DNA of 64,000 nt from Micromonospora sp. M71_S20 (GTDB lineage: Bacteria; Actinomycetota; Actinomycetes; Mycobacteriales; Micromonosporaceae): the NCBI RefSeq assembly GCF_003664255.1, contig NZ_RCCV01000003.1, forward strand, positions 744,001 to 808,000. The letters run 5' to 3'. The notes under the pieces are model-generated. The model ran no database searches. It was given only the letters and a program-made list of their open reading frames with translations, and was not told where the DNA came from. The translations under genes and the position numbers were made by a program. Of the stretch, positions 1 through 8,135 are shown piece by piece; positions within the stretch are counted from its first letter, which is position 1, and each line of letters opens with the position of its first letter.

Positions 1-659
1 TCCCACTCGTCCTTGACCAGCTTCAGCTCCGAGATGGCGATCGCCAGCTCCCGGTCGCGGGCCGGCTGGCCCTCGGCGCGGTGGCCGTCGTACGGGCGCA
101 CGGCCGCGTCCACCCGCCCGTCGAAGCCGCGCAGCACCCGGGTGCGCCCCGGCGCCAGGTCGGCCAGCGTCGCGTCCAGCTCGGTCAGGTCCGCCGTGGG
201 CAGGCCCAGCTCGGTCGACTTCTCGGCCAGGGTGTGCCGCCGGCCGACCCACAGCTCGCCATGCCGGCTGCGGAAGAACTCGTCGGTCCGCCGCGACGAG
301 CGGGGCCGCATGTGCAGGGTGGCGTCGTGGCCCGACCCGTTCGGCCGCAGCACGAGCACGCCGTCAGGGTCGTGGTCGCCGGTCAGGTAGGCGAAGTCGC
401 TGCCCGGGCGGAACGGGTGGTCGGTGTCGTTGGCGCGTACCTTCTCGCCACCGGTGGGGATCACCAGGGTCTCGCCCGGGAAGGCCGCCGAGAGCGCGGC
501 CCGTCGCTTGGCGTGGTTCGGCACCTCGGGTCGCGGGCCGACCGGCAGGGTGGTGTCCCGCCAGCCCTGCCGCATGAACGCCAGGAACGCCTCGGGGAAG
601 TCCGGGTCGTGAGACTCGGTGCCGTCCGCCGGCCGGCTGTCGGTACGTCCCTCGGTCAT
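1..659 (-). CDS. pepP: Aminopeptidase P family protein (Xaa-Pro aminopeptidase), N-terminal part
   Basis: Reads leftwards from an ATG at 659 and runs off the window edge, so only about 219 N-terminal residues are visible. Aminopeptidase P removes an N-terminal residue that precedes proline, using two metal ions in a C-terminal pita-bread fold that lies outside this window. What is visible matches the AMP_N domain: an acidic start, then the stretch VIPTGGEKVRAND, FRPGSDFAYLTG and a GELWVGRR segment near residues 60-145. A purine-rich GGAGGGAGCGG lies just upstream of the ATG. It is divergent from asnB across a 228-nt gap. The family call is fairly safe; the catalytic residues cannot be checked here. 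Confidence 0.85.
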   Translation of the reverse strand, partial: MTEGRTDSRPADGTESHDPDFPEAFLAFMRQGWRDTTLPVGPRPEVPNHAKRRAALSAAFPGETLVIPTGGEKVRANDTDHPFRPGSDFAYLTGDHDPDGVLVLRPNGSGHDATLHMRPRSSRRTDEFFRSRHGELWVGRRHTLAEKSTELGLPTADLTELDATLADLAPGRTRVLRGFDGRVDAAVRPYDGHRAEGQPARDRELAIAISELKLVKDEW

Positions 660-887
660 GCTCCGCTCCCTCCGCGTCTTCGCAGGTCAGACGGTACCGC
701 GCGGCGCCGGGGCCCGACCGGGCCCCGACGGTGGCGGGTGCCGTAGGCGACGGATGCCACCCGTACGCGCCGTCCGCCGCCCCGGCCGGGCTCCGGACGC
801 GGTCCCGGCCGGCCGCGTGGCGTCGCGGCGGGGGAGAGCCCAGCGGTGCCGCGACGGCCGCTCGGGCCGCGTGGAAAGATGACGACC

Positions 888-2849
888 ATGTGCGGACTCC
901 TGGCCTTCTTCAGTGCGCGCGGCGACGCCGCCGCCCACCGCGACAACATCGCCGGGGCGTTGGAATGCCTGCACCACCGCGGACCGGACGAGACCGGTGT
1001 CGAGGTGGTCGGCGACGCCTCCGGCCGGTACGCGGACGGGGTGTTCGCGCACAAGCGGTTGGCGATCATCGACGTGGCCTCCAGCCAAGAGCCCCTGTCC
1101 TACGCGAACGGGCGCTACCTGCTCACCTTCAACGGCGAGATCTACAACTACATCGAGCTGCGCGAGGAGCTGATCCGGACCTTCGGCGCGCAGTTCGCCA
1201 CCGCCGGTGACGGCGAGGTGATCGTCGCCGGCTACCACTTCTGGGGCGAGCAGGTGCTCACCCGGCTGCGCGGCATGTTCGCCTTCGTCATCTGGGACCG
1301 GCAGGAGCGCCGCGCGTTCGGCGGCCGGGACTACTTCGGCATCAAGCCGCTGCACTACCTGGAGACCGCCGACGGCCTCTACCTGGCCTCGGAGAAGAAG
1401 GCGCTGCTGCCCTTCGCCCACTCCAACTACCAGGGCGACGCCGGCATCGACACGGCCAACCTCAGCCACTACCTGACCCTTCAGTACGTGCCCGAGCCCG
1501 GCACCCTGCACAAGGGCATCAGCCGGATCGGCTCCGGCGAGTACCTGACCTGGACCCCGGGCGGGCGCATCGACGTGCGCCGGTGGTACCGGCCGGTGTT
1601 CCGGCCCACCCCGGTCGACGACGAGCAGCGGCTCTACCACGAGATCCGGGAGACGCTGCGCGAGAGCGTCCGGATGCACATGCGCTCCGACGTGCCGGTC
1701 GGCTCGTTCCTCTCCAGCGGCATCGACTCGACCGCCGTGGTGGCCCTGGCCCGGGAGTTCAACCCGAACATCCTCACCTTCACCGTGGGCTACGACGTCC
1801 CGGGCTACTCGGAGATCGACGTCGCCCAGGACTCGGCCCGGCACCTCGACGTGACCACCATCCCGACCAAGATCGGGCCGTACGACATGATCGAGGCGCT
1901 GCCGAAGATCGTCTGGCACCTCGACGACCCGGTGGCCGACCCGGCCCTGGTGCCCCTCTACTTCGTGGCGAAGAAGGCCGCCGAGCACGTCACCGTGGTG
2001 CTCTCCGGCGAGGGCGCCGACGAGTTCTTCGGCGGCTACACCATCTATCGCGAGCCGCTGTCGTTGAGTTCCGTCAACGGGCTGCCCGACGGGGTGCAGA
2101 AGGGGCTGCGGGCGGTCTCCAAGGCCATCCCGCAGGGGGTGAAGGGCAAGAGCTTCCTGGAGCGCGGCACCACCCCGATCGAGCAGCGCTACTACGGCAA
2201 CGCCCGGATGTTCACCGAGGAGGAGAAGCAGCACCTGCTGCGCCGCTACGACCCCTCGGTCCGCTACACGGACGTCACCGCGCCCATCTACGCCGAGTGC
2301 ACGGAGCTCGACGACGTCACCAAGATGCAGTACGTCGACCTCTACACCTGGCTGCGCGGCGACATCCTGGTCAAGGCCGACCGGATCTCGATGGCCCACT
2401 CGCTGGAGGTGCGGGTGCCCTTCCTGGACCGGGCGGTCTTCGACGTGGCGTCCAGGATCCCGGTGGACCTCAAGCTCCCGCCCCGCTCCGACGCCACCAA
2501 GTACGCGATGCGCCAGGCGCTGCAGGGCGTGGTGCCGCCGGCCATCGTCAACCGCAAGAAGCTCGGCTTCCCGACCCCCACCCGGGTCTGGCTGCGCGGC
2601 GAGATGTACGAGTGGGCCCGGCACGTGCTGTCCACCTCCGGCGCCGGCGACCTGCTCGACCTGTCGTACGCGATGCGGCTGCTGGAGGAGCACAAGCGGG
2701 AGGAGGCCGACCACTCCCGCAAGGTGTGGACGGTGCTGATCTTCTGCATCTGGCACGCCATCTTCGTCGCCAAGACCCTCGACCCGGGCATCCAGCGCAA
2801 CCAGTCCGCCCTGCTCACCAAGCCCGTGGTCGGCTCCATGGTCCGCTGA
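888..2849 (+). CDS. asnB: Asparagine synthase (glutamine-hydrolysing)
   Basis: Converts aspartate to asparagine using ATP and glutamine-derived ammonia in the cytoplasm. The 653-residue protein has an N-terminal class II glutamine amidotransferase domain (about 1-200) and a synthetase domain (about 225-600) with the ATP PP-loop SSGIDS near residue 275 and a GEGADEFFGGY segment. I chose the ATG at 888 although in-frame starts exist at 846 and 879, because only this one gives Met-Cys, and the exposed Cys is the amidotransferase nucleophile. An AAAGAT hexamer sits exactly 7 nt before this ATG, consistent with a leaderless transcript. Ends 28 nt before a long hairpin that separates it from the convergent LPMO gene. 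Could instead be a specialised asparagine-synthetase-like amidotransferase, but no biosynthetic cluster is adjacent. Confidence 0.93.
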   Translation: MCGLLAFFSARGDAAAHRDNIAGALECLHHRGPDETGVEVVGDASGRYADGVFAHKRLAIIDVASSQEPLSYANGRYLLTFNGEIYNYIELREELIRTFGAQFATAGDGEVIVAGYHFWGEQVLTRLRGMFAFVIWDRQERRAFGGRDYFGIKPLHYLETADGLYLASEKKALLPFAHSNYQGDAGIDTANLSHYLTLQYVPEPGTLHKGISRIGSGEYLTWTPGGRIDVRRWYRPVFRPTPVDDEQRLYHEIRETLRESVRMHMRSDVPVGSFLSSGIDSTAVVALAREFNPNILTFTVGYDVPGYSEIDVAQDSARHLDVTTIPTKIGPYDMIEALPKIVWHLDDPVADPALVPLYFVAKKAAEHVTVVLSGEGADEFFGGYTIYREPLSLSSVNGLPDGVQKGLRAVSKAIPQGVKGKSFLERGTTPIEQRYYGNARMFTEEEKQHLLRRYDPSVRYTDVTAPIYAECTELDDVTKMQYVDLYTWLRGDILVKADRISMAHSLEVRVPFLDRAVFDVASRIPVDLKLPPRSDATKYAMRQALQGVVPPAIVNRKKLGFPTPTRVWLRGEMYEWARHVLSTSGAGDLLDLSYAMRLLEEHKREEADHSRKVWTVLIFCIWHAIFVAKTLDPGIQRNQSALLTKPVVGSMVR

Positions 2850-2877
2850 CCCCGGCCCCGCCCGGCGGCCCGCTGTC

Positions 2878-2932
2878 GATCAAGAGGTTTGCGTCTCCGG
2901 AAGCGTTCCCGGAAGACGCAAACCTCTTGATC
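2878..2932. terminator. Long perfect hairpin between convergent genes (palindrome family copy A)
   Basis: Arms 2878-2895 and 2915-2932 are perfectly complementary over 18 bp (19 with the T-A pair at 2896/2914); the 17-nt loop contains a further TCCGGAA/TTCC-CGGA pairing. It lies between the 3' ends of asnB and the LPMO gene, so a bidirectional terminator is the simplest role, although no U-tract follows. The arm begins GATCAAGAGGTTTGCG and is related to two other hairpins at 18729-18799 and 38533-38593. Confidence 0.75.
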
Positions 2933-2966
2933 ATTTCAGGGGGCCGGGGGCCGGGTGGGCAGCGTG

Positions 2967-4085
2967 TCAGCGGCCGGAGCAGGTGACCGTGGGCAGGGTG
3001 TTGGTGCCGTTGGTGGTGGCGACGAAGCCGAAGGTCGTGGTGCCCTCCGGGGCTATCGTGCCGTTGTACGGCGCGTTGGTCACGGTGACCGAGGAGCCGG
3101 ATCCGCTCAGCGTGCCGCTCCACAGGCTGTTGATGGTCTGCCCGCTGGGCCACGTCCAGTTGGCCGTCCACCCCGACCAGGTCGACGCGCTGTGATTCAT
3201 GATCATGACCTCGCCCTGGAAGCCGCCCGACCAGGTGCCGACCACCTTGAAGACCGGCATGCAGTCACCGCTGTGCGGCGGCGGCGTGGTCGGGTTCGGC
3301 GGCGGGGTCGTCGGGTTGGGCGGGGGCGTGGTGGGGTTCGGCGGGGGAGTGGTCGGGTTGGGCGGCGGCGTGCCGCCCGGGCCGACGCCGGTGACCTCGC
3401 CGTTGCCGCCGTCGAAGGTGACGTCCGAGCAGCCGAAGAAGTTCTCCTGGCTGTCGGAGCGCACCCAGCGCGAGTAGATGAGGTGCCGCCCGCTCTTGTT
3501 GGTGGGCAGGTTGCCGCTGAAGTAGTAGTGCCCGTCGTTGGTGCCGCTCGAGCCGCGCTGCGGCGGGTTGGTCACCGTCAGGAACGGCTCCTCCAGGTCG
3601 CTCCAGGCCAGCGGGCGGTCCGGGCTCCAACTGTCCTTCGTGACGTAGAAGTAGAACGTGCCCGGGTGGTGGGCCCAGTTGCTGTAGCGGAAATCCATCC
3701 GGGCCCCGGCCGTCAGGTGGGTCAGCGGCCAGTCGGTGCGGGCCAGGTCGTAGCCGGCGAAGCCCGGGTTGCCGCCGCTGCACAGCTTGCCGTCCGGGAT
3801 GAAGCCGACGGTCCGGCCGCCGGCGTCGGAGCGCAGCACGCTGAACCAGTTGTAGAGCGAGTTGGCCCCGCTCTGGGCCACGGCGGCGGAGCAGGCGGGG
3901 TTGTTCGGCTTGATCTCGCCGGTGCTGGTGAGGCCGTCCTTCCAGCAGAGGTAGGTGCGGCTGCCGGGGGCCATCGGGGTGCCGTGCGCGGCGGCGGGGT
4001 CAGGCCCCGCCGTCAGGACGACGGCACCCGCGAGAAGGGTCGCGGCCGCGGTGAGCAACGCGGCCGTACGCGATCGGTGGGACAC
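2967..4085 (-). CDS. Secreted AA10 lytic polysaccharide monooxygenase with C-terminal CBM2
   Basis: Copper enzyme that oxidatively cleaves crystalline chitin or cellulose outside the cell. The 372-residue product starts with a Sec signal peptide ending PAAA, so His34 becomes the mature N terminus, the first copper-histidine-brace ligand of this family. The AA10 domain (about 34-230) contains SRTYLCWKDG and an internal HHPGTFYFYVTKD. A linker of four PPPNPTT repeats (encoded about 3285-3370) leads to a carbohydrate-binding module family 2 (about 275-372) with Trp-rich WSGGFQGEVMI and WTANWTW. The GTG start has GAGGAG upstream. Substrate cannot be fixed from sequence, but the NgcEFG importers in this window favour chitin. 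Confidence 0.92.
   Translation of the reverse strand: MSHRSRTAALLTAAATLLAGAVVLTAGPDPAAAHGTPMAPGSRTYLCWKDGLTSTGEIKPNNPACSAAVAQSGANSLYNWFSVLRSDAGGRTVGFIPDGKLCSGGNPGFAGYDLARTDWPLTHLTAGARMDFRYSNWAHHPGTFYFYVTKDSWSPDRPLAWSDLEEPFLTVTNPPQRGSSGTNDGHYYFSGNLPTNKSGRHLIYSRWVRSDSQENFFGCSDVTFDGGNGEVTGVGPGGTPPPNPTTPPPNPTTPPPNPTTPPPNPTTPPPHSGDCMPVFKVVGTWSGGFQGEVMIMNHSASTWSGWTANWTWPSGQTINSLWSGTLSGSGSSVTVTNAPYNGTIAPEGTTTFGFVATTNGTNTLPTVTCSGR
3285..3375 (-). repeat. In-frame tandem repeat encoding the PPPNPTT linker
   Basis: About four copies of a 21-nt unit encode PPPNPTT between the catalytic domain and the CBM2 of the LPMO. Such Pro-Thr linkers are flexible, protease-resistant spacers. The near-identity of the DNA units suggests copy number can change by slippage. 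Confidence 0.8.
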
Positions 4086-4355
4086 GGGTTCTCCTCACTC
4101 GCGGGACGCGGGCGTCCCACGGGCAACGCGCGGGGGCAGCTCCGGCCGCCCCGCTGCGACGCGGGTAAGACGGTCGCGGCGGACGTGCCCGGCGCGGATG
4201 GCCGGCGTACGTGCGCCGTCGGCGGCCCGACTGGCGGGCCGGTGCCCTCGCGTGGATGTGAACCCGGCGCCGGCGGCGCGGCAGCCCCCGCACCGCCCGG
4301 CAAGCGCCATCCCACCACGGACGACGACGGTGCGCAATAGTCGTTGCTCGATGTG

Positions 4356-4730
4356 TCAGTAACGCTCGGCGAGGTGCTCGCGGCCGGCCGGCGGCTCGTA
4401 GGGCTCGGGCCAGAACTCGGTGACCTCGCGGACCAGACCGGCCTCGTCGAGGTCGAAGAAGCTGGTGGCCGCGAGCCGCGCGCCCTCGTGGGCGCAGGTG
4501 ATCCAGGTGGCGGCGTGCCGGCCCGCGCCGACCGCCCGGGTCACCGTGAGGTGCCAGCCGTCGGGGTACTCCCGGTTGAACCGCACCACCGCGGAGCGGC
4601 CGGTGATCCGCTCGCGGGTCTGCGGCAGGTGGTAGACGACGTCGTCGGCGAGCAGCCGGCCGAAGGCCGCCCAGTCCCGCGCCTCGCACGCCGCCCAGTA
4701 GGCCAATACGGTGGCTTCAGCGCTCGTCAC
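4356..4730 (-). CDS. SnoaL-like / NTF2-fold protein
   Basis: 124-residue product with the cone-shaped NTF2/SnoaL fold signature: an N-terminal helix YWAACEARDW, AAFGRLLADDVVYHLP, then beta strands ending FFDLDEAGLVREVTEFWPEPY. Members include polyketide cyclases, ketosteroid isomerases and many uncharacterised small-ligand proteins; the function here is unknown. A longer frame reaches 4826 but would overlap the divergent kinase gene, so I prefer the GTG at 4730, which has CACAGT 7 nt upstream (weak leaderless signal). The 270 nt between it and the LPMO start contain no convincing gene. Confidence 0.75.
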   Translation of the reverse strand: MTSAEATVLAYWAACEARDWAAFGRLLADDVVYHLPQTRERITGRSAVVRFNREYPDGWHLTVTRAVGAGRHAATWITCAHEGARLAATSFFDLDEAGLVREVTEFWPEPYEPPAGREHLAERY

Positions 4731-4795
4731 GGCCCGTACTGTGCCAGCCTGGTGCGACAAGATCGGTCGGCGCGCGCCGTGGACGGAGGACCGGA

Positions 4796-5731
4796 ATGGG
4801 ATACGCGGTGGTGCTCGGCGAGGCACTGGTCGACCTGCTCGACACCGAGCGCGACGGCGAGCCGGTCTACCGGCAGGCCGTCGGGGGCGGGCCGCTGAAC
4901 GTGGCGGTTGCCGTCGCCCGGCTCGGCGGCGCGGTGCAGTTCGTCGGGTCGCTCGGCGACGACCTCCTGGCCGGGCGGATCCGCGACTTCCTGACCGGCG
5001 CGGGCGTCGGCCTGGCCGGGGCGGTCACCGTCCCCGCGCCGACCGCGCTGGCGGTGGCCACCTTCGCCGGTCCCGAGCCCGACTTCCGGTTCTACGGCGA
5101 GCCGCCCTCCTACGGCCTGCTCGGCCCCGACGACCTCGACGCCGAGCTGGTCGGGGGCGCCGGCGTCGTCTACTGCGGGTCGATCGTGCTGCTCCAGCCA
5201 CCGGTGCTGGCCGCCGCGCGCCGGGCCTGGGGGCTCGCCTCCGGGCTGCGGGTCTTCGACCCGAACGTCCGCCCCCGGCTGCTCGACGGGCCGGCCGCCC
5301 TGGCCGGGCTGCGCGAGGTGGTGGCCGAGTTCGCCGCCGGCGCCCACCTCGTCAAGCTGAGCGCCGCCGACGCGAAGCTGCTCTACCCCGGCGAACCAGA
5401 GGAGGGCGTGGCGGCGTACCTGCGGGAACTCGGCGCCGGCACCGTGGTGGTCACCCTCGGCGCCGCCGGCGCGGTGCTCGCCGCCGCCGGTGCCGATCCG
5501 GTACGCGTACCCGCGCCGAAGGTCGACGCGGTGGACGCCACCGGCGCCGGCGACTCGGTGATGGGCGCGCTCATCGCGGACCTGCTGGTCGACGGCGAGC
5601 CCACCGACCCGGCGGCCTGGCCCGGGCGGGTGGCGTTCGCGCTGCGGGTCGCCGGCCTGGTCTGCGAGTCGCCGGGCGGCGCGACCGCCATGCCCACCCG
5701 CGCCGAGGTCCTCGCCCGCTTCGCCCGCTGA
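4796..5731 (+). CDS. PfkB-family carbohydrate kinase (fructokinase-like)
   Basis: 311-residue ribokinase-fold enzyme that phosphorylates a sugar with ATP in the cytoplasm. The N-terminal PfkB signature is GGGPLNVAVAVARLGG (about 29-44) and the C-terminal one DATGAGDSVMGAL (about 246-258) carries the catalytic Asp and anion hole. VVVTLGAAGAVLA precedes it. A GGAGG lies 6 nt before the ATG. The best family match by eye is fructokinase, as MGYAVVLGEALVDLL opens like those enzymes, but no neighbouring transport or sucrose gene fixes the substrate. Confidence 0.87.
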   Translation: MGYAVVLGEALVDLLDTERDGEPVYRQAVGGGPLNVAVAVARLGGAVQFVGSLGDDLLAGRIRDFLTGAGVGLAGAVTVPAPTALAVATFAGPEPDFRFYGEPPSYGLLGPDDLDAELVGGAGVVYCGSIVLLQPPVLAAARRAWGLASGLRVFDPNVRPRLLDGPAALAGLREVVAEFAAGAHLVKLSAADAKLLYPGEPEEGVAAYLRELGAGTVVVTLGAAGAVLAAAGADPVRVPAPKVDAVDATGAGDSVMGALIADLLVDGEPTDPAAWPGRVAFALRVAGLVCESPGGATAMPTRAEVLARFAR

Positions 5732-5756
5732 CCCGCCCCCGCCGCGATCACGCGCG

Positions 5757-6584
5757 TCAGGCGGTGCCGTCGAGTTCGGCGTAGCCGCGGCGGGCGGCGT
5801 ACAGGGCGGGACGGGCGCCGAAGGGCGCCTCGGCGGCGACGCGCTCGGGTGGTGCGCCGCCGGTGTGCCCGGCGCGGATGAGCCAGGCCAGCTCGACGAG
5901 CTGGGCGTGCTGGGCGCGGACGAACCCGGCGTCCACCGGGTCCCCGTGCCCCGGCACCACCACGGTGGCCGGGGTTGTCATCCGCAGCAGCTCCGCCACC
6001 GTGTCGGGCCACTGCAGCGGGTACGACTCCTCGAAGGCGGGCGGGCCGCTCTGCTCCACCAGGTCCCCGGCGACCAGCACGTCGGCGTCCGGCACGTGCA
6101 CCACCAGGTCACCGGCGGTGTGCCCCCGGCCGGGATGGCGCAGCACCACCCGCCGGCCGCCCACGTCGAGCACGGTCTCCCCGTGCACGGTGTGCGTCGG
6201 CGCCAGCAGCGTGGTCCCGGCCACCTCCCCGGCCAGCGCGGGATGCTCGTCGCGCAGCTCCTCGTACGCCTCCCGGAGCAGTCGGTCCGGCTCGCGCATC
6301 GCCTCGGCGGCGATCTCGTGCGCGTAGACCGGGCGGGGCGGGTCGGCGGCGAGGGTGGCGTTGCCGAAGCAGTGGTCGAAGTGGTGGTGGGTGTTGACCA
6401 CCGTCCACGGGGCGGTGGTGACCGCCCTGGCCGCGTCGGCCAGCGCGGCGGCCTGCCCGGCGGTGGAGAGCGTGTCGACCAGCAGCGCGGCCCCGTCGCC
6501 GACGACGAGGGTGACGTTGACGTGCAGCAACGGCTCGCGCAGCACGTGCACCCCGTCGGCGACCGCCACGAAGCGGGCGGTCAC
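5757..6584 (-). CDS. MBL-fold metallo-hydrolase
   Basis: 275-residue metallo-beta-lactamase-fold hydrolase. Metal ligands are visible as HHHFDH at residues 66-71, a later HTAGD and GDLVEQ, and VVPGHGDP, the usual order of this fold. The predicted start is the GTG at 6584, which overlaps the TGA of the upstream thioesterase gene by 4 nt (GTGA); the open frame continues upstream to 7010 only as antisense shadow. The coupling to a hotdog thioesterase suggests thioester or lactone chemistry, but the substrate is not known. Confidence 0.85.
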   Translation of the reverse strand: MTARFVAVADGVHVLREPLLHVNVTLVVGDGAALLVDTLSTAGQAAALADAARAVTTAPWTVVNTHHHFDHCFGNATLAADPPRPVYAHEIAAEAMREPDRLLREAYEELRDEHPALAGEVAGTTLLAPTHTVHGETVLDVGGRRVVLRHPGRGHTAGDLVVHVPDADVLVAGDLVEQSGPPAFEESYPLQWPDTVAELLRMTTPATVVVPGHGDPVDAGFVRAQHAQLVELAWLIRAGHTGGAPPERVAAEAPFGARPALYAARRGYAELDGTA

Positions 6585-6985
6585 GACGACCGCGCGGCGC
6601 GTTCCACGAAGCGCTGCCGGTCGACCAGCACCCGCTCCACCCGGCCCTCGGCGACCGTCTCGTCGCCGTCGCTGACGCTCACCTCGAAGTGCAGCCGCCG
6701 CCCGTCGACCGCGGTCAGCCGCGCCTGCGCCACCACCGTGCGCCCCACGGGGGTGGCGGCCCGGTGGTCGAGCTCGACCCGGGTGCCGACGGTGGTCGAC
6801 CCGCCGGGCATCCGGGCGGCGGTGGCCGCCACCGTGGCCGCCTCGGCGAGGGCGAGCACGCGGGGCGTGCCCAGGACGGGCACGTCCCCCGAGCCGACCG
6901 CCTCGGCGGTGTCGGTGTCGGTGACGGTCAGCTCCACCCGGGCGGTCAGGCCCGGGGTCAGCGCGGACTCCGGCTGCTCCTGCAT
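6581..6985 (-). CDS. Fluoroacetyl-CoA thioesterase (FlK)-like hotdog protein
   Basis: 134-residue hotdog-fold protein. VLGTPRVLALAEAA and ELDHRAATPVG place Thr40, Glu48 and His74 where the FlK family has its catalytic Thr, Glu and His, so acyl-CoA thioesterase activity is likely; specificity for fluoroacetyl-CoA is not implied, as most homologues are uncharacterised. The ATG at 6985 is preferred over an in-frame TTG at 6991 because TAGGCT lies 6 nt before it, a leaderless-type -10. It is divergent from the PAP2 gene and translationally coupled to the MBL hydrolase downstream. Confidence 0.8.
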   Translation of the reverse strand: MQEQPESALTPGLTARVELTVTDTDTAEAVGSGDVPVLGTPRVLALAEAATVAATAARMPGGSTTVGTRVELDHRAATPVGRTVVAQARLTAVDGRRLHFEVSVSDGDETVAEGRVERVLVDRQRFVERAARSS

Positions 6986-7085
6986 GGTCAAAGCCTAGAC
7001 GAGACGGCACCGGGCGGCGGGCGGCCCGCGAGGGACCGGTGGTCGGCGTCGGTCGATGCCGTCCGCGCCGTTAACCTTGACCGCG

Positions 7086-8120
7086 ATGTCTGTCGCGACC
7101 GACCCCCAGCCCCCCGCCCGGACCGAGCCGCCCGCCTCGCCCGACGGCGGGCGTCGCCGTGTGGTCGCGATGACGGTGTGGGGGGTCGCCTTCGTCGCCG
7201 GCTGGCTCGGCATCGGCCTGCCGACCGACCCGGCGTACGCGTTCCTGTGGATCTGGGCGGCGACGGTCGCCTGGAACAGCAGCCGGCCGTGGCGCAGCCA
7301 CCTGCGCTTCGCGCGGGACTGGGTGCCGGTGGTGCTGCTGCTGGCCGTCTACAACCTGTCCCGGGGCTTCGCCGACAACGGCGCCACCCCGCACGCGTAC
7401 GAGCTGATCGTCGCCGACCGGGTGATGTTCGGCTGGGCGACGGGCGGGCAGGTGCCGACGACCTGGCTCCAGGAGCACCTCTACCGGCCCGAGGTGCACT
7501 GGTGGGACGTCGCCGTCAGCTGGGTCTACTTCTCCCACTTCGTGGTGGCGCTGGCCGCCGCGGCGGTGCTCTGGCTGCGGGACCGGGGGCGGTGGGCGGC
7601 CTTCATGCGCCGCTGGGGCTTCCTCTGCGCCACCGGCCTGATCACCTACTTCCTCTACCCGGCCGCCCCGCCCTGGTGGGCGGCGCAGAACGGGCTGCTG
7701 GAGGAGGTCGCCCGGATCTCCACGCGTGGGTGGAAGGCGTTCGGCATGCACGGCGCAGGCAACCTGCTCAACGCCGGGCAGATCGCCTCCAACCCGGTGG
7801 CCGCGATGCCCTCGCTGCACACCGCGTTCGCGCTCTTCGTGGTGCTGTTCTTCCTGCGGCAGACCCGCCGCCGCTGGTGGCCGCTGCTGCTGGCGTACCC
7901 GCTGGCGATGACGTTCACCCTGGTCTACTCGGGCGAGCACTACGTCATCGACGTGCTGGTCGGCTGGGCGTACGTCGGGATGACCTTCCTCGCGGTCGGC
8001 CTGGCCGAGCGCTGGTGGGCGGCCCGCCGGGCCCGCCGGGCCCCGGCGGAGGAGTCCGACGCCGCGCCGACCGATCCGCCGGCGTCGGCCGAGCCGCCGC
8101 CGGTGACGGCGACCCGCTGA
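7086..8120 (+). CDS. PAP2-superfamily integral membrane protein
   Basis: 344-residue multi-pass membrane protein with the phosphatidic acid phosphatase type 2 core: MPSLHTA near residue 242 and SGEHYVIDVLVGW near 282 supply the catalytic histidines. The layout resembles the inositol-phosphotransferase / aureobasidin-resistance-like subgroup, so it may transfer or remove a lipid phosphate head group at the membrane; the substrate is unknown. Start ATG 7086 is preceded by TAACCT at 8 nt and no Shine-Dalgarno; the open frame upstream to 7056 has no support. The last 30 residues are a hydrophilic Pro/Ala tail. Confidence 0.83.
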   Translation: MSVATDPQPPARTEPPASPDGGRRRVVAMTVWGVAFVAGWLGIGLPTDPAYAFLWIWAATVAWNSSRPWRSHLRFARDWVPVVLLLAVYNLSRGFADNGATPHAYELIVADRVMFGWATGGQVPTTWLQEHLYRPEVHWWDVAVSWVYFSHFVVALAAAAVLWLRDRGRWAAFMRRWGFLCATGLITYFLYPAAPPWWAAQNGLLEEVARISTRGWKAFGMHGAGNLLNAGQIASNPVAAMPSLHTAFALFVVLFFLRQTRRRWWPLLLAYPLAMTFTLVYSGEHYVIDVLVGWAYVGMTFLAVGLAERWWAARRARRAPAEESDAAPTDPPASAEPPPVTATR

Positions 8121-8135
8121 CCGGGCCGGGCGGGG

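Noticed and set aside
687..2756. 689-residue open frame antisense to asnB
   Set aside because: GC-rich third positions keep opposite frames open; it lacks a ribosome site and its composition (Val/Gly/Arg/His runs) is that of a shadow, while asnB matches a family throughout.
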